The notes under the pieces were generated by a model. It did no database searches and was not told the origin of the DNA. It was given only the letters and a program-made list of their open reading frames with translations. A stretch of 64,000 nucleotides of DNA from Oryzicola mucosus (lineage in GTDB: Bacteria > Pseudomonadota > Alphaproteobacteria > Rhizobiales > Rhizobiaceae). The position numbers and the translations under genes were made by a program. Numbering within the stretch: the stretch's first letter is position 1; each line of letters opens with the position of its first letter. The DNA is taken from contig NZ_JACVVX010000002.1 of the NCBI RefSeq assembly GCF_014534685.1, positions 372,001-436,000 of the forward strand, written 5' to 3'. This document shows, one piece after another, positions 8,721 to 16,929 of this stretch.

Positions 8721-9682
8721 TGCTGTGTGTCCCGGCTGCGGCTTTCGACCACGTCGCGGACGATGTAAACCGGCCGGTCCTTGCTTTCGCTGAGGGTGAC
8801 CCAGACATATTCGCCGATCAGGCCGAGCATGGCGAGGTTGAGACCGCCGAAGAGCATGACGCCGACCGCGAGGCTGGGATAGCCGGGTACGGCGACGCCA
8901 TAGAAGAGCACCTCGATCAGCACCTTCAACCCGTAGGCCGCACCGGCAAAGGCGGCGAGAAGTCCCGCGACGCTGACGATTCGGAGCGGCACGACGGAAA
9001 AGGATGTAAATGCCTCCAGCGAAAAGGCGAGCAGGTTGAGGCCGTTCCACTTGCTGACGCCGCCGACCCGTTCGGCCGGCGAATAGGGGATGGCCTTGTC
9101 GCGGAACCCGGCCCAGGCATACAGCCCCTTGTTGAAGCGGCGCTTGTCGCGCAATTGCGTCAGAGCCTTGGCGACGGGACGGCGCATGACGCGGAAGTCG
9201 CCGGCATTGGCTGGTATGTCGAAACGCTGGCTGCTGTTGATCAGCTTGTAGAACAGCTTGGAAAGACGGCCGCGGCTGTGGGAGCCTTCGCGGCTGTTGA
9301 CGGCGTAGACGACGTCCAGCTCCGGTTCGGCCAGAAGGGCCGCGATAAGCTCTAGGCTCACATCCTTGGAATGCTGCAGGTCGGCATCCATGATCAGAAC
9401 CAGATCGGCATCGGCGCGGTCGAGGCCGGCCAGAACCGCGACCTCCTTGCCGAAATTGCGGCTCAGGCGGATGATCTCCCAGTTGCCGGTCAGGGATTTC
9501 GCAAACCGGCTCGCGCCATTGTCGCGGCTGCCATCGTCGACCAGGATGGTGCGGACCGAACAGTTGAAGCGGGCGGCGATCTCCACCTCGAGGTCGGCCA
9601 GCATCGCGGCGAAGGCGACGGCGGATTCGGCCTCGTTGAAGAAGGGGGTTACGATATCAAGACTTTGCCTGGTATGCGGCAT
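8717..9682 (-). CDS. Family 2 glycosyltransferase, polyprenyl-phosphate type (GtrB/DPM1-like)
   Basis: The N-terminal GT-A domain starts LDIVTPFFNEAESAV, with a nucleotide-binding DDGSRDNG and the metal-binding motif DADLQ. Two C-terminal membrane helices follow (about residues 230-255 and 265-290), as in bactoprenol-phosphate glycosyltransferases. Such enzymes load a sugar from a nucleotide donor onto undecaprenyl phosphate on the cytosolic face. The gene overlaps the GT87-like gene upstream and the deacetylase gene downstream, so the four genes are probably one transcript. I use the ATG at 9682; a GTG two codons upstream (9688) is also possible, and no good ribosome binding site separates them. 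Confidence 0.9.
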   Translation of the reverse strand: MPHTRQSLDIVTPFFNEAESAVAFAAMLADLEVEIAARFNCSVRTILVDDGSRDNGASRFAKSLTGNWEIIRLSRNFGKEVAVLAGLDRADADLVLIMDADLQHSKDVSLELIAALLAEPELDVVYAVNSREGSHSRGRLSKLFYKLINSSQRFDIPANAGDFRVMRRPVAKALTQLRDKRRFNKGLYAWAGFRDKAIPYSPAERVGGVSKWNGLNLLAFSLEAFTSFSVVPLRIVSVAGLLAAFAGAAYGLKVLIEVLFYGVAVPGYPSLAVGVMLFGGLNLAMLGLIGEYVWVTLSESKDRPVYIVRDVVESRSRDTQQ

Positions 9683-10844
9683 GCGCACCGGTTCTCACAT
9701 GTTGGACGGACCGGCGAGCCTGGCTGTAGTACCACCACAGGACCGTCATGGTAATGACCGTCACGGCGATGGACCTGAACCATGGCTGGAGCAGTTCGTT
9801 GACCTCGCGGACGATGCCGGTCAACCCCGCGGCCATCAGCGCGCCGGCCAGCAGGACACGGAACAGCCCGCGCCCCTCTGTCTGCCATATATAGGTGATC
9901 GCCATGCCGCAAGGCACCGCAAGCATTGCATAGGTGCTGCTTTCCACCCGGGGGTTGAACACGCACATGTAAAATGCCGCCAGCACGAAGACGACCAGCG
10001 CGACCAGCTTGGCGTCGAGATTGCGGTCGTACCAGATCACCGCCGCAAGGGTCAGCAAAGCCGCGACCAGACGGATGCCGGTCGCGACGTCTGTTGAGAT
10101 CGGCATGCCGAACTCGGCAAAGGGGGAGGTGAAGTCGGCGGTGATGAAGGCAGCCGACTTGTCGACCGACATCGCGGTCATCAGCCCGAGGAAGTCGCTG
10201 TTGAGCCTGTTGATGTAGCCGAACGGTCCGAACGCATAGGGGATCACCAGCACGAAGACGACCGACAGGATCAGCACGGGGATCATTCGAAACCGCAAGG
10301 CGCCGACGAGCAGCAGCATGACGATCGCGGTCGGCTTGGCGATGATCGCCAGGGATGCCCAGAGGAAGGTTTCGGCCTTCTTGCCTTCCAGCGCCGACAA
10401 GGTCAGCAGCCAGCAGGCGCCGGTCAGCAGGACGGTGGCCTGGCCGTTGCGCAAGGCTCCGGCCGTCATCGGCAAGGCCAGGAAAAGCGTGCAGGACATG
10501 AACCAGATCGGGTTCGGATTGCCGATCCGGCGCATCTGCCGGTAGACGGCATAGGTAAGCACCGCAATGCCGAAAAGCCGCCACAGCGAGTCGCCGAGAT
10601 GGGCGCCGAGATGCATGAAGGGGATGTAGAGAACGGCGAAGGCAGGGGTGTAGAGATAGCCCATTGCCACCTTGATGTTGTAGGGCGATTGACCTGCCAG
10701 GAACGCCTCGCTGCCGAAGCGGTAGTTGACGACGACGGAGCGCGCATCCGGATTTTGCCAAGCCAGAACCAGGATGATCACGCAGACGAGCGACCACAGG
10801 ATCAGCCCGCCCCAATCGACAAGCTTCTTCCAAATCTCTGCCAT
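9657..10844 (-). CDS. GT87-like polytopic membrane glycosyltransferase (DUF2029)
   Basis: This 395-aa protein has about ten hydrophobic helices. The first periplasmic loop resembles GT87 polyprenol-phosphate-sugar-dependent transferases (DARSVVVNYRFGSEAFLAG, then SPYN and YLYTPAFAVLY). Such enzymes use a lipid-linked sugar on the periplasmic side to modify a glycan, lipid or protein. It is the first gene of the operon with GT2, the deacetylase and GtrA, so the lipid-linked sugar made by those enzymes is its likely donor (inference). I chose the ATG at 10844, which has GGGGGA about 8 bases upstream; an in-frame ATG at 10889 would add 15 unconvincing residues. Confidence 0.82.
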   Translation of the reverse strand: MAEIWKKLVDWGGLILWSLVCVIILVLAWQNPDARSVVVNYRFGSEAFLAGQSPYNIKVAMGYLYTPAFAVLYIPFMHLGAHLGDSLWRLFGIAVLTYAVYRQMRRIGNPNPIWFMSCTLFLALPMTAGALRNGQATVLLTGACWLLTLSALEGKKAETFLWASLAIIAKPTAIVMLLLVGALRFRMIPVLILSVVFVLVIPYAFGPFGYINRLNSDFLGLMTAMSVDKSAAFITADFTSPFAEFGMPISTDVATGIRLVAALLTLAAVIWYDRNLDAKLVALVVFVLAAFYMCVFNPRVESSTYAMLAVPCGMAITYIWQTEGRGLFRVLLAGALMAAGLTGIVREVNELLQPWFRSIAVTVITMTVLWWYYSQARRSVQHVRTGAHAAYQAKS

Positions 10845-10996
10845 CGCGTGTCCCCCGGCACCTGTCGCTGCCAACCTTTGCGGCGGCACCGCGGCTCGCC
10901 GCGTCCCCGATATCAGCTTTGCAGGTGAAATTACAGCGTCATGCTGACCTGAGCCGGCAGAATAGTGGCGGTGGCGAAAGGGGGTGGGCGGATGCC

Positions 10997-11030
10997 AAAA
11001 GCTCCCCGCCGGCTAGCCGGCGGGGAGCTT
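10997..11030 (-). terminator. Perfect 32-base palindrome, terminator of the RTX-type gene
   Basis: Bases 10999-11030 form a perfect GC-rich palindrome. Read on the minus strand it is followed by a short T run, 7 bases after the stop of the RTX-type gene. It fits a rho-independent terminator. Because it is symmetric, it would also act on transcription from the opposite direction. Confidence 0.8.
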
Positions 11031-11036
11031 GCAAGC

Positions 11037-13904
11037 TCAGATCACGAGGAAATCGTTGTAGCTGATCGTCTCATGATTGGAGAGCGTGGCGAACAGGACC
11101 GCGTCGTAGGTCGAACCCGATCCGTCCCGGTCGAAGAACAATTCGCCGGTGTCGGAGTCATAGAGGATGCGATCCGAGGCATCGACTGTGCCGGAGCCGA
11201 TGTCCTTGAAGGCGGACGCCGAGAGAGCGCCGTCGGCGAGGCCGAGGAAAACGGCGTTGTCGAGGCGGATGCTGTCCGAGGGGGCATCGAAGTCGGTGAT
11301 GGTGTCGACATTGTTGGCGCCCAGGGCGGTGCTGAAGACGAAGCTATCGGCGCCGCCGCCGCCGGTCAGGAAGTCGTTGGCATCCATGCCATTGATGATG
11401 TTGTTGCCTGAATTGCCGATGATGGTGTTGAACAGCTTGTTGCCCGTGGCGTCAACGTTTGCGTTGCCAACAAGCTTGAGGTTCTCGACATATTGGCCTT
11501 TCAGCGAGTAGCTGACGGACGCCTCGACATTGTCAAACCCGCCGCCATCGATCTCGACGGCGAGATCTCCGACATTGTCGACGATATAAGTGTCATTGCC
11601 GTCCCCACCCTTCAGCGTATCGGCGCCGCCGGCACCATCGAGAATATTATTGTCGGCGTTGCCGGTGATGATGTTGGCGAGCTTGTTGCCGGTACCGTTA
11701 AAATTGCCGGCGCCGATGAAGGACAGGTTCTCGATATATTGGCCGGCCAAGGAGAAGCTCACCGAGCTCTGGACGGTGTCGATGCCCTGACCGTCCGCTT
11801 CGATCACCTTGTCTCCGGCGTTATGCACGAAATAGGTGTCGTTGCCCTTGCCGCCGGACATGATGTCCGCGCCAAACCCGCCATAGATCGTGTCGTCGCC
11901 GGCACCCGTCTTGATGGTGTCGTCACCGGCTCCGCCCGTGACATAAATTTGTCCATTCGTCTCAAGCGAGGCGTCGAACACGAGTGTGTCGGTAGAACTA
12001 AGATTAGCCGCGTTGACTTCCAAAACCTTGCCAGCGGCCAGATTGCCGTCGGCGAGTTTCAAATTATAATCATTGCCGGTGTAGAAATCGATCCGCTCGA
12101 TGTTCTTGAAGCTATCGTTGGTCAGGGCGAGTTGCTGCGCGGAACCCTTCACAAAGCGAACCGTGTCGTAATCGCTGCCGCCATCGATGCGGTCGGCCGC
12201 GGTGAAATTATCGTCGAGCCAGAAAATGTCCGTACCGGCATTGCCTTTGGCGATATCGACGCCCTCCCGATTGAGCAAGAAGAAGGTATCGGCCTTGGCG
12301 CCGCCGATGAGGGTGTCATTGCCATGGCTGCCGGTCAGCTCGAAAGAACCGTTGGTTTCCGCCGAACCATCGAATTTAAAGCTTCTGCCCGGTTCAATCC
12401 AATAGGCGCTGACGGCCAATGTCTTGCCGGCCGCCACCAGGGAGTCCTGGGTCGTGACGTCGTAACTGTAGTCGCCGCCCAGACTGATGCTTTCGACATT
12501 GATGAAGCGCGAACTGCCAAGCGTCAGGCTTCCATAGCTCCCTGAAAGATAGACGCTATCGTCACCAGCGCCGCCATCGAAGAAATCATTAGAAGACAGC
12601 TTGCTGCCGAAATCTGCGGAATCGTCACCTGCGCCGCCGTAGAACTTGTCGGTGCCGCCCTGATAGCCGGTGAAATAGTCGTCCTTGGCGCCGCCCTTGA
12701 AGATATCGTTGCCTTTGCCGCCGTAAAACTCGAAGCTTCCGTCGGTCTCGGCGGAACCGTCCACCTCGAGTTTGTCGCCAGCTTCAAGATACCCGCCTAC
12801 GACATTCAACGTGGCGCCAGCCGCCACATTGCCGTCATGCAGCTTGATCTTGTAGTCGAAACCGCCGCCGAAACTGAGAGTCTCCATTCCGTTGAACGTA
12901 GCGGCGCCCATGGTCAAGCCTGCGGAGTAGTCGCCTTCCAGGCTGAGCCAGTCCTTGCCAGCACCCCCTGAGACGATGTCCTCGTTTCCGAGGGCGGCAC
13001 CCATATAGAAGGTGTCGTCGCCACCCTGGCCGGAGAGAAAGTCCGAACCATCACGATAGGCCTCGAAACGGTCTCCCTGCTGTCCGCCGATGAGAAAATC
13101 ATCGCCGATGCTGTCGCGAATGGCGAAAGTCCCGTTCGTTTCGGCAGAGCCGTTGAAGATGAGCTTGCCGGCTCCGGTAATGCCTTCAGCGGTGATGTAG
13201 AGGTTCTTCCCGGAAGCGACGAGGGAATCTTCTGTCACCAGATTGTAGGTGAAATCTCCGCCGACGCCGATGGTCTCGATGTTCTTGATGAAGGTGCCAT
13301 CCAGTTGCATGGAGTAGTTGCCGCGCAGATACAGCACGTCGCTGCCTTTGCCGCCGTCGACGAAATCGTCCTGGTTCAGCGAATCGCCGAACGAGATGAC
13401 ATCCTCGCCACTACCGCCATATACGGTATCGTTGCCGCCGCTGAGGCTGAACGTATCGCTAAGGGCGCCACCCTTGAAGGTGTCGTTGCTCTGGCTGCCG
13501 TCATACATCAGGAAGCTGCCGGTGGTTTCCGCGGACCCGTCCACGACCAGCGTTTCCCCACTGGACATGTAATAGCCGTCGATTTTGAAGACCTGGCCGG
13601 CCTTGACCATGCCGTCATGGGTCTTGATCGCGTAGCTGTGCCCGGCGTTGAAGCGGATTTCCTCGACATTGCGCAGCGTGTTGAGTTCCATGGTCAGGCC
13701 GGCGGAATAGTCGCCGGTTAGGTCGAGCAGGTCATAACCGTCGCCACCGTCGACGCGGTCGGTCGCATCGAACTTGCCGCCGCCGAACAGAATGTCGTCG
13801 TCACCCAATCCCTTGACGATATCGCTGCCGCCCTGGCTGAAGTTGATTTCGTCCTTGCCGCCTGTGCCTTGCAGCGTTTCGCTTGCAGATGTTCCAATGA
13901 TCAT
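11037..13904 (-). CDS. RTX-type calcium-binding repeat protein, probable type I secretion substrate
   Basis: This 955-aa acidic protein has no N-terminal signal peptide but many Gly/Asp nonapeptide-like motifs (GGKGSD, GGAGDD, GGKGND), typical of calcium-binding beta-rolls exported by type I secretion with a C-terminal signal. Residues ~50-690 are five imperfect ~130-aa repeats. Each has a DGG-G-D strand, a segment ending NVE or NIE, a V-AGK block and an SAET-NGSF motif (residues 124, 253, 384, 514 and a divergent copy at 646). Two copies of a common ~90-aa RTX unit (NDTY-V-N-GD ... GTGNKL-N) follow, then a C-terminus like the serralysin/M10 C domain. No protease zinc motif is present. No secretion ATPase is in the window. 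The start has AAGGGA about 9 bases upstream. Possible roles are adhesin, surface layer or matrix protein. Confidence 0.85.
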   Translation of the reverse strand: MIIGTSASETLQGTGGKDEINFSQGGSDIVKGLGDDDILFGGGKFDATDRVDGGDGYDLLDLTGDYSAGLTMELNTLRNVEEIRFNAGHSYAIKTHDGMVKAGQVFKIDGYYMSSGETLVVDGSAETTGSFLMYDGSQSNDTFKGGALSDTFSLSGGNDTVYGGSGEDVISFGDSLNQDDFVDGGKGSDVLYLRGNYSMQLDGTFIKNIETIGVGGDFTYNLVTEDSLVASGKNLYITAEGITGAGKLIFNGSAETNGTFAIRDSIGDDFLIGGQQGDRFEAYRDGSDFLSGQGGDDTFYMGAALGNEDIVSGGAGKDWLSLEGDYSAGLTMGAATFNGMETLSFGGGFDYKIKLHDGNVAAGATLNVVGGYLEAGDKLEVDGSAETDGSFEFYGGKGNDIFKGGAKDDYFTGYQGGTDKFYGGAGDDSADFGSKLSSNDFFDGGAGDDSVYLSGSYGSLTLGSSRFINVESISLGGDYSYDVTTQDSLVAAGKTLAVSAYWIEPGRSFKFDGSAETNGSFELTGSHGNDTLIGGAKADTFFLLNREGVDIAKGNAGTDIFWLDDNFTAADRIDGGSDYDTVRFVKGSAQQLALTNDSFKNIERIDFYTGNDYNLKLADGNLAAGKVLEVNAANLSSTDTLVFDASLETNGQIYVTGGAGDDTIKTGAGDDTIYGGFGADIMSGGKGNDTYFVHNAGDKVIEADGQGIDTVQSSVSFSLAGQYIENLSFIGAGNFNGTGNKLANIITGNADNNILDGAGGADTLKGGDGNDTYIVDNVGDLAVEIDGGGFDNVEASVSYSLKGQYVENLKLVGNANVDATGNKLFNTIIGNSGNNIINGMDANDFLTGGGGADSFVFSTALGANNVDTITDFDAPSDSIRLDNAVFLGLADGALSASAFKDIGSGTVDASDRILYDSDTGELFFDRDGSGSTYDAVLFATLSNHETISYNDFLVI
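11847..13757 (-). repeat. Five tandem ~130-codon repeats within the RTX-type gene
   Basis: The SAET-type motif recurs at residues 124, 253, 384, 514 and 646, a spacing of 129-132 residues. The surrounding strands follow the same order in each copy. The copies differ enough that they are recognised best at protein level. Confidence 0.75.
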
Positions 13905-14223
13905 GCGCTTCGTCCCTTGATATTGCCGGCGTGTTGACGCTACGGCATTTCCGTTCGGGGGCGCTTTTCGATCATTTGTGTTTCGTAATGATGTCGGCTT
14001 GCATTCGTTTTGGTGCGATTTGTCGCATCGTGTCGAGATGGTTTGTTACGCGACATCTGAAAGGCGTGTGATCTGCCAATTTCGGACGGCGAGGAAGCCG
14101 TCGGAGGCCACAGGCAGTTACCTGTGCGAACCTACGAGCACTCGATTGGCAGTCTATCGACTGTGATTGTTTCAACCGGTTGCCACGCCGAGCGGAAAAC
14201 CGCGCATTTTGGTTTCGTGCGGA
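13905..14223. other. Intergenic region upstream of the RTX-type gene
   Basis: No convincing gene lies in these 319 bases. Short frames on both strands have no ribosome binding site and unnatural composition. The AT-richer part (about 13960-14045) probably carries the promoter of the RTX-type gene. A small inverted repeat, TGCGA/TCGCA, lies at 14014-14027. No regulator can be named. Confidence 0.5.
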
Positions 14224-14484
14224 TCAGGCGCTGGCGGTTCCATGGCTTTGCATGGAGGCGGCGCGGTTGCGCAGTTCCTGCTGGATGGCGTCCTGGAGCG
14301 AGAGAATTTCGGTCCGGATTTCTGTGTCCACGACACCCGACTGGCGGAGGTCGGAGACGATGCCGGCAATCCGGTCGCGCCAGAAGACGTTGGCGGCCGG
14401 ACCATTGACGCGCAACAGGTCGTCGACCATCGATTGAACGAGACCGGTACGGGCGGGAAGGGGAAACAGAATCACTTTTGCCAT
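14224..14484 (-). CDS. Small protein, DUF6074-like
   Basis: This is an 86-aa cytosolic protein starting MAKVILFPLPAR. The opening, with a short basic/hydrophobic run FPL.AR, followed by helices containing FWRDRIAGIVSDLRQSG, resembles the small DUF6074 proteins common in rhizobia. Their function is unknown. The frame could begin at 14568, but I prefer the internal ATG because the family starts there. It lies downstream of the Lrp gene on the same strand with a gap of about 125 bases, so it may have its own promoter. Confidence 0.6.
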   Translation of the reverse strand: MAKVILFPLPARTGLVQSMVDDLLRVNGPAANVFWRDRIAGIVSDLRQSGVVDTEIRTEILSLQDAIQQELRNRAASMQSHGTASA

Positions 14485-14609
14485 GTCCCCAAGTTCGACC
14501 GAATGTGGTTTATAGTTGGTGAACTCGCGCAAAGAAGGTGGGTTCCGAGCTTCCAACCCAGAAATCATGGCAGCGCAGCTATCGACGTGACGGCTGTTCC
14601 TTATGAAAA

Positions 14610-15083
14610 TCAGAAGTCGCGCAGCGGCAGCGGACGCTGATCCTCTATCGCCTCCATGGCGAAATAGGAGGTGACGGCATCGAGTTCGACCTTGTCGATC
14701 AGGCGCTGATAGACCTTGTCATAGGCGTTGATGTCGTGGGCCACGACTTTGAGAAGATAGTCGTAGTCGCCGCCGATCCGGTAGAAATCGATGACTTCCG
14801 GAATGGCCGACACATGTTGCCGGAACGTTTCGAGCCATTTCTTGGAGTGGTGCCGGGTGCGGATCATCATGAACACCGTCACGCCGAGTTCCAGCGCCTG
14901 GCGGTCGAGCTTGAGCGAATAGCCCTTGATGAGCCCGCTCTCGCGGAACATGCGCAGCCGACGCCAGCAGGCATTTTGCGACAGACCGACGATATCGGCC
15001 AGTTCGCGCTGGGACAGCGACGAGTCGTTTTGAAGGGCGCGCAGGATACGAACGTCCAAATGATCGAGTTTTACCGCTTTCAT
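14610..15083 (-). CDS. Lrp/AsnC family transcriptional regulator
   Basis: The 157-aa product starts MKAVKLDHLDVRIL. The N-terminal winged helix-turn-helix includes SQRELADIVGLSQNACWRR. The C-terminal RAM/AsnC effector domain (about residues 70-145) includes FYRIGGDYDYLLKVV, where these proteins bind amino acids and form octamers. A longer frame exists upstream, but this start gives the normal family length. It is divergent from the class V aminotransferase gene, with 109 bases between the chosen starts, the usual arrangement for an Lrp protein controlling its neighbour. The effector is probably an amino acid, perhaps one handled by the aminotransferase or racemase nearby (inference). Confidence 0.92.
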   Translation of the reverse strand: MKAVKLDHLDVRILRALQNDSSLSQRELADIVGLSQNACWRRLRMFRESGLIKGYSLKLDRQALELGVTVFMMIRTRHHSKKWLETFRQHVSAIPEVIDFYRIGGDYDYLLKVVAHDINAYDKVYQRLIDKVELDAVTSYFAMEAIEDQRPLPLRDF

Positions 15084-15192
15084 CAGCTCAAATGACCCAA
15101 TAATTACGCGTCTGGCAAGGATAACTGCGCTTTTTCTTACACGAATTGGTGAAATGATCGAGCAATCGATCTCCAAGCCAATAGGTGACCCA
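15084..15192. promoter_or_regulatory. Divergent promoter region between lrp-like gene and aminotransferase
   Basis: This region is AT-richer than its surroundings, with runs such as ATAATTACG and CTTTTTCTTACACGAATT. It is the expected site for Lrp-type binding and for both promoters. I cannot define an exact operator. Confidence 0.45.
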
Positions 15193-16659
15193 ATGGCTCT
15201 GTCGTCAGACCCTGAAAACCTCCTGTCGAGCTTCCGTAACATGTTGGAAGATGGAGACACGATTGCCGCGCTCAGAAGCGGATTGATCGGCGAGGGCATG
15301 GCGATTCCAGGTCCGTTCGGGCCAAAGCCGCTGATCTATGCCGACTATGTGGCCTCCGGCCGTGCGCTCAGGCAGGTCGAGGATTTTGTTCTGGAAAACG
15401 TTCTGCCTTATTATGCGAACAGCCATACCGAGGCATCGTTCTGCGGTCAGTATGTGACAAGGCTTCGCCGGTCGGCGCGGCAAACAATCGCCCGGCTGAC
15501 GCAGGCGACAGACGACTACGCCGTCATTTTCCTGGGGTCTGGCGCGACAGCCGGCATCAACCGTCTGGTCCACCTGTTGGGTGTGCCCGAGGCGGCACAG
15601 TGCGGCGAACGACCCGTCGTGTTCATCGGTCCTTACGAGCACCACTCCAATATCCTGCCATGGCGCGAGAGCGGGGCGGAGGTCATCGAGATACCGGAGG
15701 CTGACGAGGGCGGGCCGCACATTGCCTCACTGGAAGCGGTGCTGGAATTGACCGCCGAGCGGTCGCTGCGCATCGGCGCGTTCTCGGCGGCCTCCAACGT
15801 GACCGGTATCACCACCGACGTCGATGCCATTGGCGCGCTGCTCAACCGCCATGGCGTGGTCAGCGTCTGGGACTATGCCGGGGGCGGCCCCTATCTGCCG
15901 ATCCGGATGGGTGCGGACAGCCCGGCGCGGAAGGATGCGGTCGTGCTTTCGCCGCACAAATTTCTCGGCGGACCCGCCGCATCGGGGGTGCTGATCGTGC
16001 GCAAGGCGGCGGTCAAGTCAACCAAGCCGGTCAATCCGGGGGGCGGCACCGTATCGTTCGTCTCGCCCTGGTTTCATGATTATTCGCGCGATCTTTCGGC
16101 ACGCGAGGAAGCCGGTACGCCCGATGTGGTCGGCGACATTCGCGCGGCATTGGCTTTTCTCGTCAAGGACGCCGTCGGAGACGATTTCATGCACCGCCGG
16201 CATGTCGAACTGACCCAACGGGCGCTTTCGGCATGGAGCCGCAATCCGAATCTCGTCCTGCTGGGCGGCGAGGGCAAGCCACGCCTGCCGATCTTCTCGT
16301 TCCGCGTGCGGGACGCAGCGAAGGGCGGCTATGTCCATCACCAGCTTTTCACCCGCATGCTCAGCGACTGCCACGGGGTGCAGGCGCGGGGCGGATGTGC
16401 CTGCGCGGGTCCCTACGCGCACCGGCTTCTGGAACTCGATGCCGACCAGTCGTCGGCATTGCGGGCGGCCATTCGCGGCGGCGCCGAGATCGACAAGCCG
16501 GGTTGGGTGAGGCTCAATTTCAGCGCTCTGTTGACCGACGAGAAGGCCGACACGATCATCGACGCCGTCGATGCTTTGGCGCGCAATCCGTACCCGTTTG
16601 CCGATGACTACCGCTGCGATCTGTCGACCGCGCGGTTTCATCCGCTGAAGGCGGCGTAA
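15193..16659 (+). CDS. Class V aminotransferase / cysteine desulfurase-like PLP enzyme
   Basis: This is a fold-type I PLP enzyme. The lysine that would bind PLP lies in LSPHKFLGGP, and the cofactor pocket includes ALLNRHGVVSVWDYAGGGPY and GPYEHHSNILPW. The last third has a cysteine-rich loop, GVQARGGCACAGPYAH, at the position where group II cysteine desulfurases keep their catalytic cysteine. It could therefore act as a desulfurase, a selenocysteine lyase-like enzyme or an aminotransferase. The start at 15193 has AGGTG 5 bases upstream; an in-frame ATG at 15154 is the alternative. No Fe-S assembly genes are nearby. The divergent Lrp gene suggests amino-acid-responsive control. Confidence 0.87.
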   Translation: MALSSDPENLLSSFRNMLEDGDTIAALRSGLIGEGMAIPGPFGPKPLIYADYVASGRALRQVEDFVLENVLPYYANSHTEASFCGQYVTRLRRSARQTIARLTQATDDYAVIFLGSGATAGINRLVHLLGVPEAAQCGERPVVFIGPYEHHSNILPWRESGAEVIEIPEADEGGPHIASLEAVLELTAERSLRIGAFSAASNVTGITTDVDAIGALLNRHGVVSVWDYAGGGPYLPIRMGADSPARKDAVVLSPHKFLGGPAASGVLIVRKAAVKSTKPVNPGGGTVSFVSPWFHDYSRDLSAREEAGTPDVVGDIRAALAFLVKDAVGDDFMHRRHVELTQRALSAWSRNPNLVLLGGEGKPRLPIFSFRVRDAAKGGYVHHQLFTRMLSDCHGVQARGGCACAGPYAHRLLELDADQSSALRAAIRGGAEIDKPGWVRLNFSALLTDEKADTIIDAVDALARNPYPFADDYRCDLSTARFHPLKAA

Positions 16660-16665
16660 TCGGCG

Positions 16666-16788
16666 TCAGTCCTTCGTCTTGCGCTTGGCCTTCGGCTGCC
16701 AGGTCAGATCGACGAAACAGACGACGGCTGCGAAGAAAGCGAAGACGGCAAGAACGCCTGTGATCGTTACGATGGTTTCGGTTGGCAT
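16666..16788 (-). CDS. Small single-span membrane protein (40 aa)
   Basis: The product starts MPTETIVTITGVLAVFAFF, has one hydrophobic helix (about residues 7-27) and a basic tail rich in Lys and Arg. Support for a real gene: GGAG 7 bases before the ATG, the membrane-protein composition, and a stop just 6 bp from the convergent aminotransferase gene. A longer reading of the same frame upstream has no protein-like character. I remember similar tiny proteins in rhizobia, without known function. The positive-inside rule places the tail in the cytosol. Confidence 0.65.
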   Translation of the reverse strand: MPTETIVTITGVLAVFAFFAAVVCFVDLTWQPKAKRKTKD

Positions 16789-16929
16789 GGCGCATCTCCA
16801 TTGGTATCGAGCGCACGATGGAACCGTTGCGAGGCAATCGCCTTGATTTCGATCAAGCGGACTCGGCGGAGACTTGCGACGGGGTGTGCCTGATGAAACG
16901 AGCGTGCTAATTCTGATGCAAAGGAGCTG

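Noticed and set aside
7908-9050. Longer 380-codon version of the ChbG/HpnK-like gene
   Set aside because: The first 110 codons lie antisense-like over the GT2 gene in another frame and have Arg-rich, unnatural composition; the family start is at 8720.
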